Below, in pieces: positions 25,392 to 33,636 of a stretch of 51,789 bases of DNA; within the stretch, counting starts at the first letter, position 1, and every line of letters begins with the position of its first letter. The DNA is taken from NCBI GenBank assembly GCA_964426875.1, contig CAYRSB010000015.1:1-51789 (forward strand). The letters run 5' to 3'. Source of the stretch: Caldatribacterium sp964426875 (GTDB lineage: Bacteria > Atribacterota > Atribacteria > Atribacterales > Caldatribacteriaceae). Made by a program: the position numbers and the translations under genes. The notes beneath the pieces are model-generated. The model had not been told where the DNA came from and ran no database searches. It saw nothing but the letters and a program-made list of their open reading frames with translations.

Positions 25392-26610
25392 GTACTCTCC
25401 TTTCTTTCTTCGAGTCGCCCGCTTTCTCCTGCAAAGACCTCTCCTTTTCCGTTCTTTGCGCCCTTATGAGTTTTGGCTTCACCACAAATACCCCAATCCC
25501 TCTCTTCCTCAATTCTCCTATCAGGTGACGATACACTCCATCCGCACTCTCTACGGAAGAGCGGGAAAGATTGGCTGGGCAAGCCTTTTCTTTCCGTGCG
25601 AATTCCTCCATGCTGCCTCTCTCGTTCCTTTCTACCCAGAAATCGCTGCAGGCCTTGTGGCTGCCCTGGGCTTTCCCCTTTTACCCCTCAAAGCAGCAGA
25701 AAAAGCTTGGTTCTCCCAGGACCTCTGCAGCTACCACCGCTTGAGTGTGGGCATGAGCCTTCTTGGGTTTTTCCCTCAGCCTGATTTCCTCTTCGCTACC
25801 TCGAGTATTTGCCAGGGGACGGTACCCTTTTTTGAGACCCTCAGAGAGTTCTTTAGAGTTCCTCTTTTCGTGGTGGACGTCCCCAAAGCGTTTACCAGGG
25901 AAACCGCAGAGTATGTGGCAGAACAGCTCAAAGATATTGCCCGGGACCTGGAAAAAAACCATCATGTTCTTTTCTCCTGGGATAGGCCTTTTTCTCTCTC
26001 CAACCGCACCCGGGAGATTTTCTGGGAAATAGAGTGTCTGCGGAAAAGAAAAGACCACATGCTCTGCCCTCCCACCAAAAACCTTGACTACCTCCCCTAC
26101 TACTACCAGTTCCTGGGAAGGGAAGAGTCTCTGTACTTCGCCGAAAAACTCCTCGAGGAGGTCAGGAATACCCAACGGCTTCTCCCTCACCGCCTCGTCT
26201 GGCTCCACCTCAAACCCTTTTATCGGAGTAACCTTGTTCCCCTTCTTGAGGAACTGGGTCTGGGAGTGGCCTTTGAAGAATTTGCCAGCCTCTTCCCCGA
26301 AGAGCTCAGTCCCCGGGAACCTTTTCTCTCTCTGAGCAGGAAGATCCTCTGGAGTAGTGAGACACTCTCAGACGGCAAAGGGCGTCTTAAGAACATTCTC
26401 CGGATTCTCCGAGAGTACGAGGCTCAGGGAGCCATACAGTTCAATCAGTGGGGATGTCGCCAGAGCCAGGGCATGAACGCGCTGCTTCGAGAAACTCTCA
26501 AGAAGGAGGGATATCCCGTACTTTTTCTTGATGGAGACCATCTCGACAAGCGACACAACTCTCAAGAACAGATTCGTACCCGCCTTGAGGCCTTCAGAGA
26601 GATGCTCTAA
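25384..26610 (+). CDS. 2-hydroxyacyl-CoA dehydratase-like subunit, long form
   Basis: Partner of the previous subunit (408 residues). Family hallmarks include FFPCEFLHAASLVPFYPEI, TSSICQGTVPFFE, QWGCRQSQGMNALL and the C-terminal DGDHLDKRHNSQEQ followed by TRLEAFREML, the usual closing pattern. The GTG at 25384 (MDEYSPFFLRVA) has GAGAGGTG about ten bases upstream and overlaps the previous stop by 8 bases, so it is preferred over an ATG at 25321. The two genes form a pair like HgdA/HgdB. The gene ends tail-to-tail with the HD-GYP gene, their stop codons overlapping. Confidence 0.78.
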   Translation: MDEYSPFFLRVARFLLQRPLLFRSLRPYEFWLHHKYPNPSLPQFSYQVTIHSIRTLYGRAGKIGWASLFFPCEFLHAASLVPFYPEIAAGLVAALGFPLLPLKAAEKAWFSQDLCSYHRLSVGMSLLGFFPQPDFLFATSSICQGTVPFFETLREFFRVPLFVVDVPKAFTRETAEYVAEQLKDIARDLEKNHHVLFSWDRPFSLSNRTREIFWEIECLRKRKDHMLCPPTKNLDYLPYYYQFLGREESLYFAEKLLEEVRNTQRLLPHRLVWLHLKPFYRSNLVPLLEELGLGVAFEEFASLFPEELSPREPFLSLSRKILWSSETLSDGKGRLKNILRILREYEAQGAIQFNQWGCRQSQGMNALLRETLKKEGYPVLFLDGDHLDKRHNSQEQIRTRLEAFREML

Positions 26611-27944
26611 TCCTCCCAAACAAACCTTCCTTTTCTAAAGAGAGCGCAACATGCATCGACCACTGCCTCATCGTACAGGATTCCCCGGTTCTTTGTGATT
26701 TCGAAAAGTGCTTCCTCAAGACTGTAGGGTGGACGGTACGGGCGGTGGTGCATCATAGCCTCCACAACGTCAACCACCGCAAGAATCCGGGCAGCGGGGA
26801 GAATTTCCCCGTTCCGGAGCCCCCTTGGGTATCCCGAGCCATCGAGGCGTTCATGGTGCTGAAGAATAACTTCAGCCACAGGACGGAGAACATCCACAGA
26901 GGAGACGACTTCGTAACCCTTTTCCGGGTGCTCCCTGACAATTGCCCGCTCAAGGGGAGTAAGTGTTGCTGGTTTATTCAGTATTTCCCCAGGAATGGCA
27001 ATCTTTCCGATGTCATGGAGAAGACCGGCAACATACACTTTTTGAGTTTCCTCTTCCCCAAATCCCATGACACAGGCAATGTCCCGGGCGAGCTGGGCAA
27101 CACGCCTTTGGTGACCCGCAGTATACGGATCTCTAATTTCCACAAGTCTTGAGAGAAGAAGGACAAGATTGTCGAAACTCTGTCCAAGCCTTGCAAGAGC
27201 TTCTTTGAGGCGTTCTTCATAAGCCACAAGCTCTGTAACGTCCTCAACACTTCCCTCGTAGTACAAAAGATTCCCTTCCCCATCAAGAACCTGCTGAATG
27301 TTCAAGGAAGCCCAGAAGACTTCTCCATCAAGTCGCCGCAAGAGGCACCGGAAATGAGTCACCCTCCCCTCCCTCTCCATCACATCCTGCCATGCTTTAC
27401 GATCCTCAGGATTTACGTAAAACTCAAGGGCATTTCTACCAATGACGTCCTTTGGATCCGTAAGACCAAGCGCTCTTGCCAGCGTTGAATTGATGTCGAG
27501 AATGGTCCCCGTAGGAGACATCCAGTAAAGACCTAAAGGAACGTTTTCAAAAAGGCGCCGGTACTGGGTGTGAAGTTGAAGCGACAGACGTCGGATGGTA
27601 CAGAGGACCTCAATTCTTGCCCGAAGTTCAACCCTCTCGATAGGAGTGGTGATGATTTCATCTACAGCCGTCCAGAGAAAGTGTTGGGCAAGGCCGAGGT
27701 CTTGCCGAGAGGTTACAAATGCAAAGGGAAGGAAAAGAGGGCGTTCCTTCTCTCGCCGTTTCTCTATAGCCACTCGCCAGGTTTGTAGAACTGGTCCATC
27801 AACAATGCCAAGGAAGAACTTTTCCTCAAGGAATGTCTCTTCAGATAACCTATCAGGAATGAAAAGGGGGTAATAGCTTTTCATGTATGCCTCAAGGAGT
27901 CTCCTGTTTGCTTTATGGTGGAGGGCAACAAGTATAGGTTCCAC
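26607..27944 (-). CDS. receiver-like/PAS/HD-GYP signalling protein
   Basis: Likely c-di-GMP phosphodiesterase of 445 residues. The N-terminal ~120 residues look like a receiver domain without the usual phospho-acceptor pattern. A PAS domain follows (LFENVPLGLYWMSPTGTILD ... PEDRKAW ... DVTELVAYEERL). The HD-GYP domain has HDIGKIAIP and HHERLDGSGYPRG, so catalytic residues are intact. GTG start at 27944 with AGGAGGAAATTT. It lies 20 bases after the KaiC-like gene, so the two are probably co-transcribed. Confidence 0.88.
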   Translation of the reverse strand: MEPILVALHHKANRRLLEAYMKSYYPLFIPDRLSEETFLEEKFFLGIVDGPVLQTWRVAIEKRREKERPLFLPFAFVTSRQDLGLAQHFLWTAVDEIITTPIERVELRARIEVLCTIRRLSLQLHTQYRRLFENVPLGLYWMSPTGTILDINSTLARALGLTDPKDVIGRNALEFYVNPEDRKAWQDVMEREGRVTHFRCLLRRLDGEVFWASLNIQQVLDGEGNLLYYEGSVEDVTELVAYEERLKEALARLGQSFDNLVLLLSRLVEIRDPYTAGHQRRVAQLARDIACVMGFGEEETQKVYVAGLLHDIGKIAIPGEILNKPATLTPLERAIVREHPEKGYEVVSSVDVLRPVAEVILQHHERLDGSGYPRGLRNGEILPAARILAVVDVVEAMMHHRPYRPPYSLEEALFEITKNRGILYDEAVVDACCALFRKGRFVWED

Positions 27945-27964
27945 AAATTTCCTCCTTATCCCCG

Positions 27965-29398
27965 CTATTCCCGCTTTGGGAATTCCTGAAAAATCCCCTG
28001 GATATCACCAAGAGGAGGTCCCACATGAAGGCCTTCACTTGTTATAGAGAATTCTCGGGTTCTTTTCTCAAAATTCCCCAGCCGCTTTTTTAAAACCCCA
28101 ATAACTCTCCGCAATTCCCCATCCATTTCAAGGTATCGAAGAAAAATGATGTTGTCAGCAAGGTAACTTAGACCTCGACCGGTCACCTGAAAATCACCTG
28201 CAACTTGCTCGACCTCATTCACCAGGAATACCATTTTTCCAAGAGAGGTAAGGTACTTAGCAAGGGAGTAGAGCTCTTTTTCAAGGCTTTGTCCTACAAT
28301 CGAGAGTCTGTACCCAGAGATAGAATCGATAAGGACACAGAAGGTTTCCCTCTCCAGAACCTCTTCAACGACTCTTCTTGCAAAACTCTGGGAGGTATAC
28401 CGGAGGGGCTCGATCCTTTGTACTGCAAGGAGTTCTCTACGTATCATATCCTGTACTGGAATTCCCACCTGCTCACAACGAAAGAGAATGGTTTCCACAT
28501 CCTCTCCAAAAGAATACGCCACAGCACGCCTTCCTTTTTGAACCACACCCCAGAGAAATTGCAATGCAAGGGTTGTTTTACCCACACCAGTTGGTCCGGT
28601 TATGATTGTTATCGTCCCTTCCTCAATTCCTCCTCCGCAAAGCTCATCAAGTCCTGGGATTCCTGAAGGTACGAGTTCAAAAGAGCAAGATACACGTCTC
28701 TCATAAGGTACAAGCCGAGGGAAAACTCTTGCTCCTCCAAAAGCAAGCTCAAAAGCGTGTACCCCGGGCTCAAAAGAAGAACCCCGGAACTTTTTAACCT
28801 CAATGCTACGACTGTGACGAGCCCGGGAGAGGACAAATATACCATCAGCAAGGAATTGCAAGTCTTCGTCAGGAGCTTCAGGGCTTTTTTCTGAGGTTGT
28901 CAAAACCGTTATTCCCTGCTCTGTGAGAAAGCGGATAAAAGAAAGCACTTGTTTGCGATACTCGAAAGGATTCGGAGCAAGGTAGCGGAACTGACTCAAG
29001 GAATCAACGAAGACTCTTTGGGGTTTCACGCTGGCAACACTTTCAAGAATCTTTCGAGTTGTAGGAACTCGTTCCACATCCGCAGGAGAGAAAAGGTCAT
29101 ATGTTTCAACCTGAACAAAGAATTCCCGAGTGGGGGTAAGGTCGAGAAAATTGATGCCGGTTGTATCAATGCCAAAGGATGTGGCATTTTCAAGGAGGTT
29201 CGATACTGGTTCACCGAGCAAGATGCAGAGAACCTGTTCACCTTGGCGAACACCTTCCCGCAAAAAACACAACCCTACCGTGGTTTTCCCCGTTCCTGGG
29301 CCACCGCTGAGAAGGTACATTCTTCTGGGAATAAGCCCCCCTCGCAGAATTTCATCAAGGCCCGGAACACCACTTGGAATGCGAGAAAACACGTACAT
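27965..29398 (-). CDS. KaiC-like tandem RecA-fold ATPase
   Basis: Two KaiC domains in one protein of 477 residues. Domain 1 begins SGVPGLDEILRGGLIPRR with Walker A GGPGTGKTT; domain 2 begins SGIPGLDELCGGGIEEG with Walker A GPTGVGKTT. Walker-B-like strands RVFVDSL and CVLIDSI are present. Such proteins outside cyanobacteria usually serve in signalling rather than a known clock. The ATG at 29398 is chosen because the promoter -10 box overlaps any longer start. Pairing with an HD-GYP gene suggests a role linked to c-di-GMP control. Confidence 0.88.
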   Translation of the reverse strand: MYVFSRIPSGVPGLDEILRGGLIPRRMYLLSGGPGTGKTTVGLCFLREGVRQGEQVLCILLGEPVSNLLENATSFGIDTTGINFLDLTPTREFFVQVETYDLFSPADVERVPTTRKILESVASVKPQRVFVDSLSQFRYLAPNPFEYRKQVLSFIRFLTEQGITVLTTSEKSPEAPDEDLQFLADGIFVLSRARHSRSIEVKKFRGSSFEPGVHAFELAFGGARVFPRLVPYERRVSCSFELVPSGIPGLDELCGGGIEEGTITIITGPTGVGKTTLALQFLWGVVQKGRRAVAYSFGEDVETILFRCEQVGIPVQDMIRRELLAVQRIEPLRYTSQSFARRVVEEVLERETFCVLIDSISGYRLSIVGQSLEKELYSLAKYLTSLGKMVFLVNEVEQVAGDFQVTGRGLSYLADNIIFLRYLEMDGELRRVIGVLKKRLGNFEKRTREFSITSEGLHVGPPLGDIQGIFQEFPKRE

Positions 29399-29413
29399 CT
29401 CTCCCTTTACCCT

Positions 29414-29465
29414 ATTATAGTATGGTCGCAAAAGCCTTGCAAAGTGGGGATTTTTTCGCTACCAT
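29414..29465. promoter_or_regulatory. divergent promoters sharing a palindromic -35 box
   Basis: TTGCAA at 29437-29442 is self-complementary. Leftward it gives TTGCAA, 17 bases, TATAAT (29419-29414) for the KaiC-like gene, leaving a leader of only about 9 bases. Rightward it gives TTGCAA, 17 bases, TACCAT (29460-29465) for the isocitrate dehydrogenase-like gene. Confidence 0.55.
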
Positions 29466-29495
29466 TCCCTTAAAAGGAGCAAAGGAGGCTACATC

Positions 29496-30587
29496 ATGTA
29501 CCGGGTGACTCTCATACCGGGCGATGGAACTGGACCAGAAATCATTGAGGTAGCCAAAAAGGTCATTGAGGCCACTGGAGTTGCCATCGAATGGGATATT
29601 CAGGAAGCCGGAGCCGAAGTGATGGAGAAATACGGTACTCCTCTCCCCTCCCAGGTCCTTGAATCCATAAAAAGAAACGGTGTAGCCTTAAAGGGCCCCA
29701 TAACGACTCCGGTGGGGACAGGATTTCGCAGTGTCAATGTGGCTTTGCGGAAAGAGCTCGACCTCTATGCCTGTGTACGACCCTGCAAGACCTACCCGGG
29801 AGTACGCTCCCGCTACGAGAACATTGATCTTGTGGTTGTCCGGGAGAATACGGAGGACCTTTACGCTGGCATTGAATTTGAGAGGGGTAAACCTGAAACC
29901 CTGGAGTTCATCGCTACTGTGGAGCGACTGAGAAAGGGGAAAATCCGCGAAGATTCTGGCATTAGCATAAAGCCCATTTCTGTCTTTGGAACGCAGAGAA
30001 TCGTGCGCTTTGCCTTCGAGTATGCTCGGAAAAACAGACGCCGCAAAGTCACCACCGTCCACAAAGCGAACATCATGAAGTACTCCGATGGGCTTTTCCT
30101 CGAGGTAGCCCGGGAAGTGGCCAAAGAATATCCTGATATTGAGTTTGAGGACCGCATCGTCGACAACATGTGCATGCAGCTCGTGCAAAAGCCGGAGCTC
30201 TACGATGTCCTTGTCCTTCCCAACCTCTACGGGGACATCGTTTCGGATCTTGCCGCTGGGCTTGTGGGAGGACTGGGAGTGGCTCCTGGGGGCAATATCG
30301 GCGACCACTACGCCGTCTTTGAGCCCACCCACGGAAGTGCTCCAAAGTACAAAGGCCTCAACAGGGTTAATCCTATCGCCACGATTCTCTCGGGAGTTAT
30401 GATGCTCCGGCATCTTGGCGAAGAGGAAAAGGCCAACCTCTTAGAACGGGCAGTAGCTGCAGTCATCCGAGAAGGGAAAAAAGTTACCTATGACCTCAAG
30501 CCCGACCCCAACGACCCTCAAGCGGCGAAAACCTCCGATGTGGGAGAGGCCATTGTAGAGAAAATGGAGGAATTGCAAAGGCAGTGA
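29496..30587 (+). CDS. isocitrate/isopropylmalate dehydrogenase family protein, probably isocitrate dehydrogenase
   Basis: Beta-decarboxylating dehydrogenase of 363 residues. IPGDGTGPEI, the substrate loop RSVNVALRKELDLYACVRP, VVRENTEDLYAGIE, THGSAPKYKG and TSDVGEAIVEKM match the isocitrate dehydrogenase branch better than isopropylmalate dehydrogenase. The KY after HGSAP resembles NADP-using enzymes, but other selectivity residues are not conserved, so cofactor is open. ATG with AAAGGAGG upstream. First gene of a four-gene plus-strand run; the radical SAM gene overlaps its stop (GTGA). Confidence 0.88.
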   Translation: MYRVTLIPGDGTGPEIIEVAKKVIEATGVAIEWDIQEAGAEVMEKYGTPLPSQVLESIKRNGVALKGPITTPVGTGFRSVNVALRKELDLYACVRPCKTYPGVRSRYENIDLVVVRENTEDLYAGIEFERGKPETLEFIATVERLRKGKIREDSGISIKPISVFGTQRIVRFAFEYARKNRRRKVTTVHKANIMKYSDGLFLEVAREVAKEYPDIEFEDRIVDNMCMQLVQKPELYDVLVLPNLYGDIVSDLAAGLVGGLGVAPGGNIGDHYAVFEPTHGSAPKYKGLNRVNPIATILSGVMMLRHLGEEEKANLLERAVAAVIREGKKVTYDLKPDPNDPQAAKTSDVGEAIVEKMEELQRQ

Positions 30588-31990
30588 GGGTACTTCTCGT
30601 TCAACCTCCTTCCATAGGAATCTACGAAACCATAGGGGTGAAACTTCCACCCCTGGGTTTAGCCTACATTGCCTCTACTTCTCTCAAGCGTCATGCCATC
30701 ACCATTGTGGACCTCCAGGTAGAGGGAAAGGGTCGTTTTGAAGAAGAACTTAAAAAGTGTGACCTTGTGGGTATCACAGCCACCACTAACACTTTCCCCG
30801 AAGCACTGAGCATTGCCCAGAGAGCGAAGGATGAAGGCCGAATTGTGGTTATGGGAGGATACCACGTAACTTTCTGTGACGAAGAGGCCCTGCACAGTGG
30901 ATACGTGGACTATGTAGTGCGAGGTGAGGGAGAATATGTATTTGCCAGACTTTTGGATGCCCTTGAGGAGGGATATCACCCCGAAAAGATCCCTGGCCTC
31001 TCTTTCATAAGGGAAGAAACACTCTTCCGTACCCCTCCCGCTTCACCTCCCGAAGACCTTGATGTCCTTCCTTTCCCGGCCCGAGAACTTCTCCCCCTTT
31101 CCAAGTATTGGATGACTCAGCTTGAGGGGGAACCCCTTGTTAACGTTCTCACCAGCCGTGGTTGTCCCTTTGCCTGCAAGTTCTGTGCCTCTTCCCGATT
31201 TTCGGGAACAAAGTGGCGGGCTCGCTCTCCGGAGAACATCGTGAGGGAGCTCGAGAGTATCTACTTCGACCTGGGGTTCAGAGCCATAGCCTTCGTGGAC
31301 GACAACTTCACTCTCGTGCCAGAGCGGGTAGAACGTTTCTGCGAAGAAATAGAACGGAAGCGCCTGAAGATTCGATGGTGGTGCTTCTCGAGGGCCGACA
31401 CCATCGTGCATCATGAATCCTTGGTGAAAAAGATGGCCAGGGCTGGTCTTCGCATGGTGTACCTGGGGCTGGAGAGTGCCGAAGAACTCATTCTCAAAGA
31501 CTACGGAAAGCATCTCTCAGTCGAGATGGCTAAGAAAGCAGTGGAAATCCTCCGCCGGTACGGCGTGAAGAGCTGGGGGTCATTTATACTTGGAGGCCTA
31601 AGAGAAACAAAGACCACCATCCAAAAGACGGTCGAATTTGCCCGAAGGATTCGTCCGGATATCGTGCAATTTTCCCTCCTCACTCCCTTCCCCGGTACGG
31701 AACTCTTTGAAGAACTTAAGGCCAGCCAGAGAATCCTCAACCGGGAATGGAGGTTCTTCGATGGGGCACACCCGGTAGTGCGACTTGACCACCTTACTCC
31801 CCAGGAGCTCCAACGACTCTTTGTGGTTGCATACCTCAAGGTTTACCGAGGGTGGCACGCCCTGCCCCAGGTAATCCGATTTGCCAAAAAGCTCTGTACC
31901 ATCAGAGTACCTCTTCTGGCAAGGCTTAAGGAATACTTTTACCTTAAGGAGCGGGTGCGCCGTGAAAATTCTTCGTTTTCCCCATCCTGA
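30584..31990 (+). CDS. B12-binding domain radical SAM protein
   Basis: Protein of 468 residues. The cobalamin-binding N-terminal domain (LLVQPPSIGIYE ... PPLGLAYIAS ... MGGYHVTF) precedes a radical SAM core with the cluster motif RGCPFACKFCAS at about residues 191-202. FVDDNFTLVPERV and GLESAEELIL are typical of the BchE/HpnP-like group. Such enzymes methylate or rearrange unreactive carbons. Start GTG at 30584 overlaps the preceding stop. Substrate unknown; neighbours hint at organic-acid metabolism but do not fix it. Confidence 0.88.
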   Translation: MRVLLVQPPSIGIYETIGVKLPPLGLAYIASTSLKRHAITIVDLQVEGKGRFEEELKKCDLVGITATTNTFPEALSIAQRAKDEGRIVVMGGYHVTFCDEEALHSGYVDYVVRGEGEYVFARLLDALEEGYHPEKIPGLSFIREETLFRTPPASPPEDLDVLPFPARELLPLSKYWMTQLEGEPLVNVLTSRGCPFACKFCASSRFSGTKWRARSPENIVRELESIYFDLGFRAIAFVDDNFTLVPERVERFCEEIERKRLKIRWWCFSRADTIVHHESLVKKMARAGLRMVYLGLESAEELILKDYGKHLSVEMAKKAVEILRRYGVKSWGSFILGGLRETKTTIQKTVEFARRIRPDIVQFSLLTPFPGTELFEELKASQRILNREWRFFDGAHPVVRLDHLTPQELQRLFVVAYLKVYRGWHALPQVIRFAKKLCTIRVPLLARLKEYFYLKERVRRENSSFSPS

Positions 31991-32729
31991 AAAACGCACT
32001 CTAAGCTGGGGAAGACTCGTCGATGAGGAAACAGTGGAAGAGACTTCTTCTCCTTTTGGAAAGGAAACGAAGACAAGAGGAGAGCGTTTTTCCCTTGCAG
32101 AGATTCGCCTTCTCCCCCCGGTACGCCCGAGCAAAATCGTAGCGGTGGGCCTGAATTACAAAGAACACATTTTAGAGCTCGGCCATTCCATTCCGGAAAA
32201 CCCCATCATCTTCATCAAGCCCTCAACCTCGGTCATCGGCCCGGGAGAGCCCATTCTCCTCCCCTCTTCTTCCCAGAGGGTGGACTACGAAGCTGAGCTC
32301 GCCGTAGTAATAAAAAGGCGGGCCTACCGAATACGGAGGGAAGACGCCTGGAGCTATATCCTCGGGTATACCTGTTTCAATGATGTCACTGCCCGGGACC
32401 TCCAGAAAAAGGACGTCCAGTGGACTCGTTCGAAATCTTTTGATACCTTTGCTCCTCTCGGCCCCTGGATTGAAGAGAATCTCGACCCCACAAATTGTAC
32501 GGTACGCTGTTTCGTGAACGGAGCCCTCAAGCAAGAAGGTAACACTCGCTCCCTTCTTTTCCCGGTGGACGAGCTTCTGGTTTTCGTCTCAGAAATTATG
32601 ACCCTTCTCCCCGGAGACGTCATCGCCACCGGTACACCTCAGGGAGTGGGGCCCCTAAAGCCCAACGACGTAGTGGAAGTCGAAGTGGAAGGGGTCGGCA
32701 TTCTCAAGAACCCCGTCCTTCCAAGATAG
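31962..32729 (+). CDS. fumarylacetoacetate hydrolase (FAH) family protein
   Basis: FAH-fold enzyme of 255 residues, a group that hydrolyses or decarboxylates acylpyruvates and related diketo acids. VAVGLNYKEHILELG, IFIKPSTSVIGPGEPI, VDYEAELAVVI, NDVTARDLQKKDVQW and SFDTFAPLGPW are standard, with the metal ligands Glu and Asp in YEAELAVV and FNDVTARD. GTG at 31962 has TAAGGAG ten bases upstream; it overlaps the radical SAM gene by 29 bases. Confidence 0.88.
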   Translation: MKILRFPHPEKRTLSWGRLVDEETVEETSSPFGKETKTRGERFSLAEIRLLPPVRPSKIVAVGLNYKEHILELGHSIPENPIIFIKPSTSVIGPGEPILLPSSSQRVDYEAELAVVIKRRAYRIRREDAWSYILGYTCFNDVTARDLQKKDVQWTRSKSFDTFAPLGPWIEENLDPTNCTVRCFVNGALKQEGNTRSLLFPVDELLVFVSEIMTLLPGDVIATGTPQGVGPLKPNDVVEVEVEGVGILKNPVLPR

Positions 32730-32733
32730 GTCT

Positions 32734-33636
32734 ATGGAACAGGTCCTCGGGGTCATGTTCATCCTTATAGGTCTTGGGTTTCTCTTGCGCGTCCTTAGAA
32801 TCTTCCCCAAAGAGACGCCACCTCTTTTGAATCGTTTCGTGCTCTACGTGACTTTCCCTTGCCTTGTTTTTCGCTCCCTGCAGCAAGCAACCCTGGACCG
32901 GAGGCTCTGGGGAATTCCACCGCTCGCTTACGGAGCAATAAGTGTGGTGTTTCTTGCGGCCTTCTTTCTGGGAGAGAGAGTCTTTCGCCTTCCCCCCAAA
33001 AAATCGGTGAGCTTTGCCATGGGGGCTGCTTTTGGAAACACCGCTTTTTTGGGCTATCCCTTCATTCTGGCCCTCCTTGGAGAAAAGGGTCTTCCCCCGG
33101 CAATTTTCTATGACCAGCTGGGAAACTTCCTCTCGGTCTACACTTTTGGGGTGACTTTCTGCATGTATGGGAAGACGGGGAGGTTCTCTACCCGGAATGT
33201 GGTGGAATTCTTGAAGCTACCACCCTTTGCAGCTTTTGTTCTCGCTCTCCTTCTCAACGGTATAACAGTGCCTCCCTTCCTCTGGGGGGCTATCAACCGC
33301 CTGGCCGATGCCACCGTACCCCTGACGATGGTAGCCATCGGCCTTTCCCTCTCTCCCACAAACCTCACTAAAGAAGCGAAGCTTCTTGGGGCTGCGGCGG
33401 TCTTGAAGCTCCTCTTCCTCCCCCTCCTTGCCCTGGAAGTTTCTTCCCTCTTTCCTCTACCTTTCCTCTACAGGCAGGTCCTTGTCCTGCAGTCGGCAAC
33501 CCCGACTCTGGTGAGCTCTTACGTCTTTGCCTCGGTCTATGGGCTTGATACCGAGCTCTCCTCAAGCATCATCTGTGCCACAACCCTTTTGGCCCTGGTG
33601 AGCCTACCCCTGTGGAACCTTTTTCTGCACCCTTAA
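32734..33636 (+). CDS. AEC family transporter
   Basis: Integral membrane protein of 300 residues with about ten hydrophobic segments in two halves, matching the auxin-efflux-carrier/MdcF group. FIVLIG-type N-terminal, AMGAAFGNTAFLGYPFILAL and SATPTLVSSYVFASVYG with the central proline-containing helices are diagnostic. It follows the FAH gene by 4 bases and likely moves an organic acid linked to the operon. Its 3' end overlaps the convergent DUF3084 gene by 33 bases. Confidence 0.88.
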   Translation: MEQVLGVMFILIGLGFLLRVLRIFPKETPPLLNRFVLYVTFPCLVFRSLQQATLDRRLWGIPPLAYGAISVVFLAAFFLGERVFRLPPKKSVSFAMGAAFGNTAFLGYPFILALLGEKGLPPAIFYDQLGNFLSVYTFGVTFCMYGKTGRFSTRNVVEFLKLPPFAAFVLALLLNGITVPPFLWGAINRLADATVPLTMVAIGLSLSPTNLTKEAKLLGAAAVLKLLFLPLLALEVSSLFPLPFLYRQVLVLQSATPTLVSSYVFASVYGLDTELSSSIICATTLLALVSLPLWNLFLHP

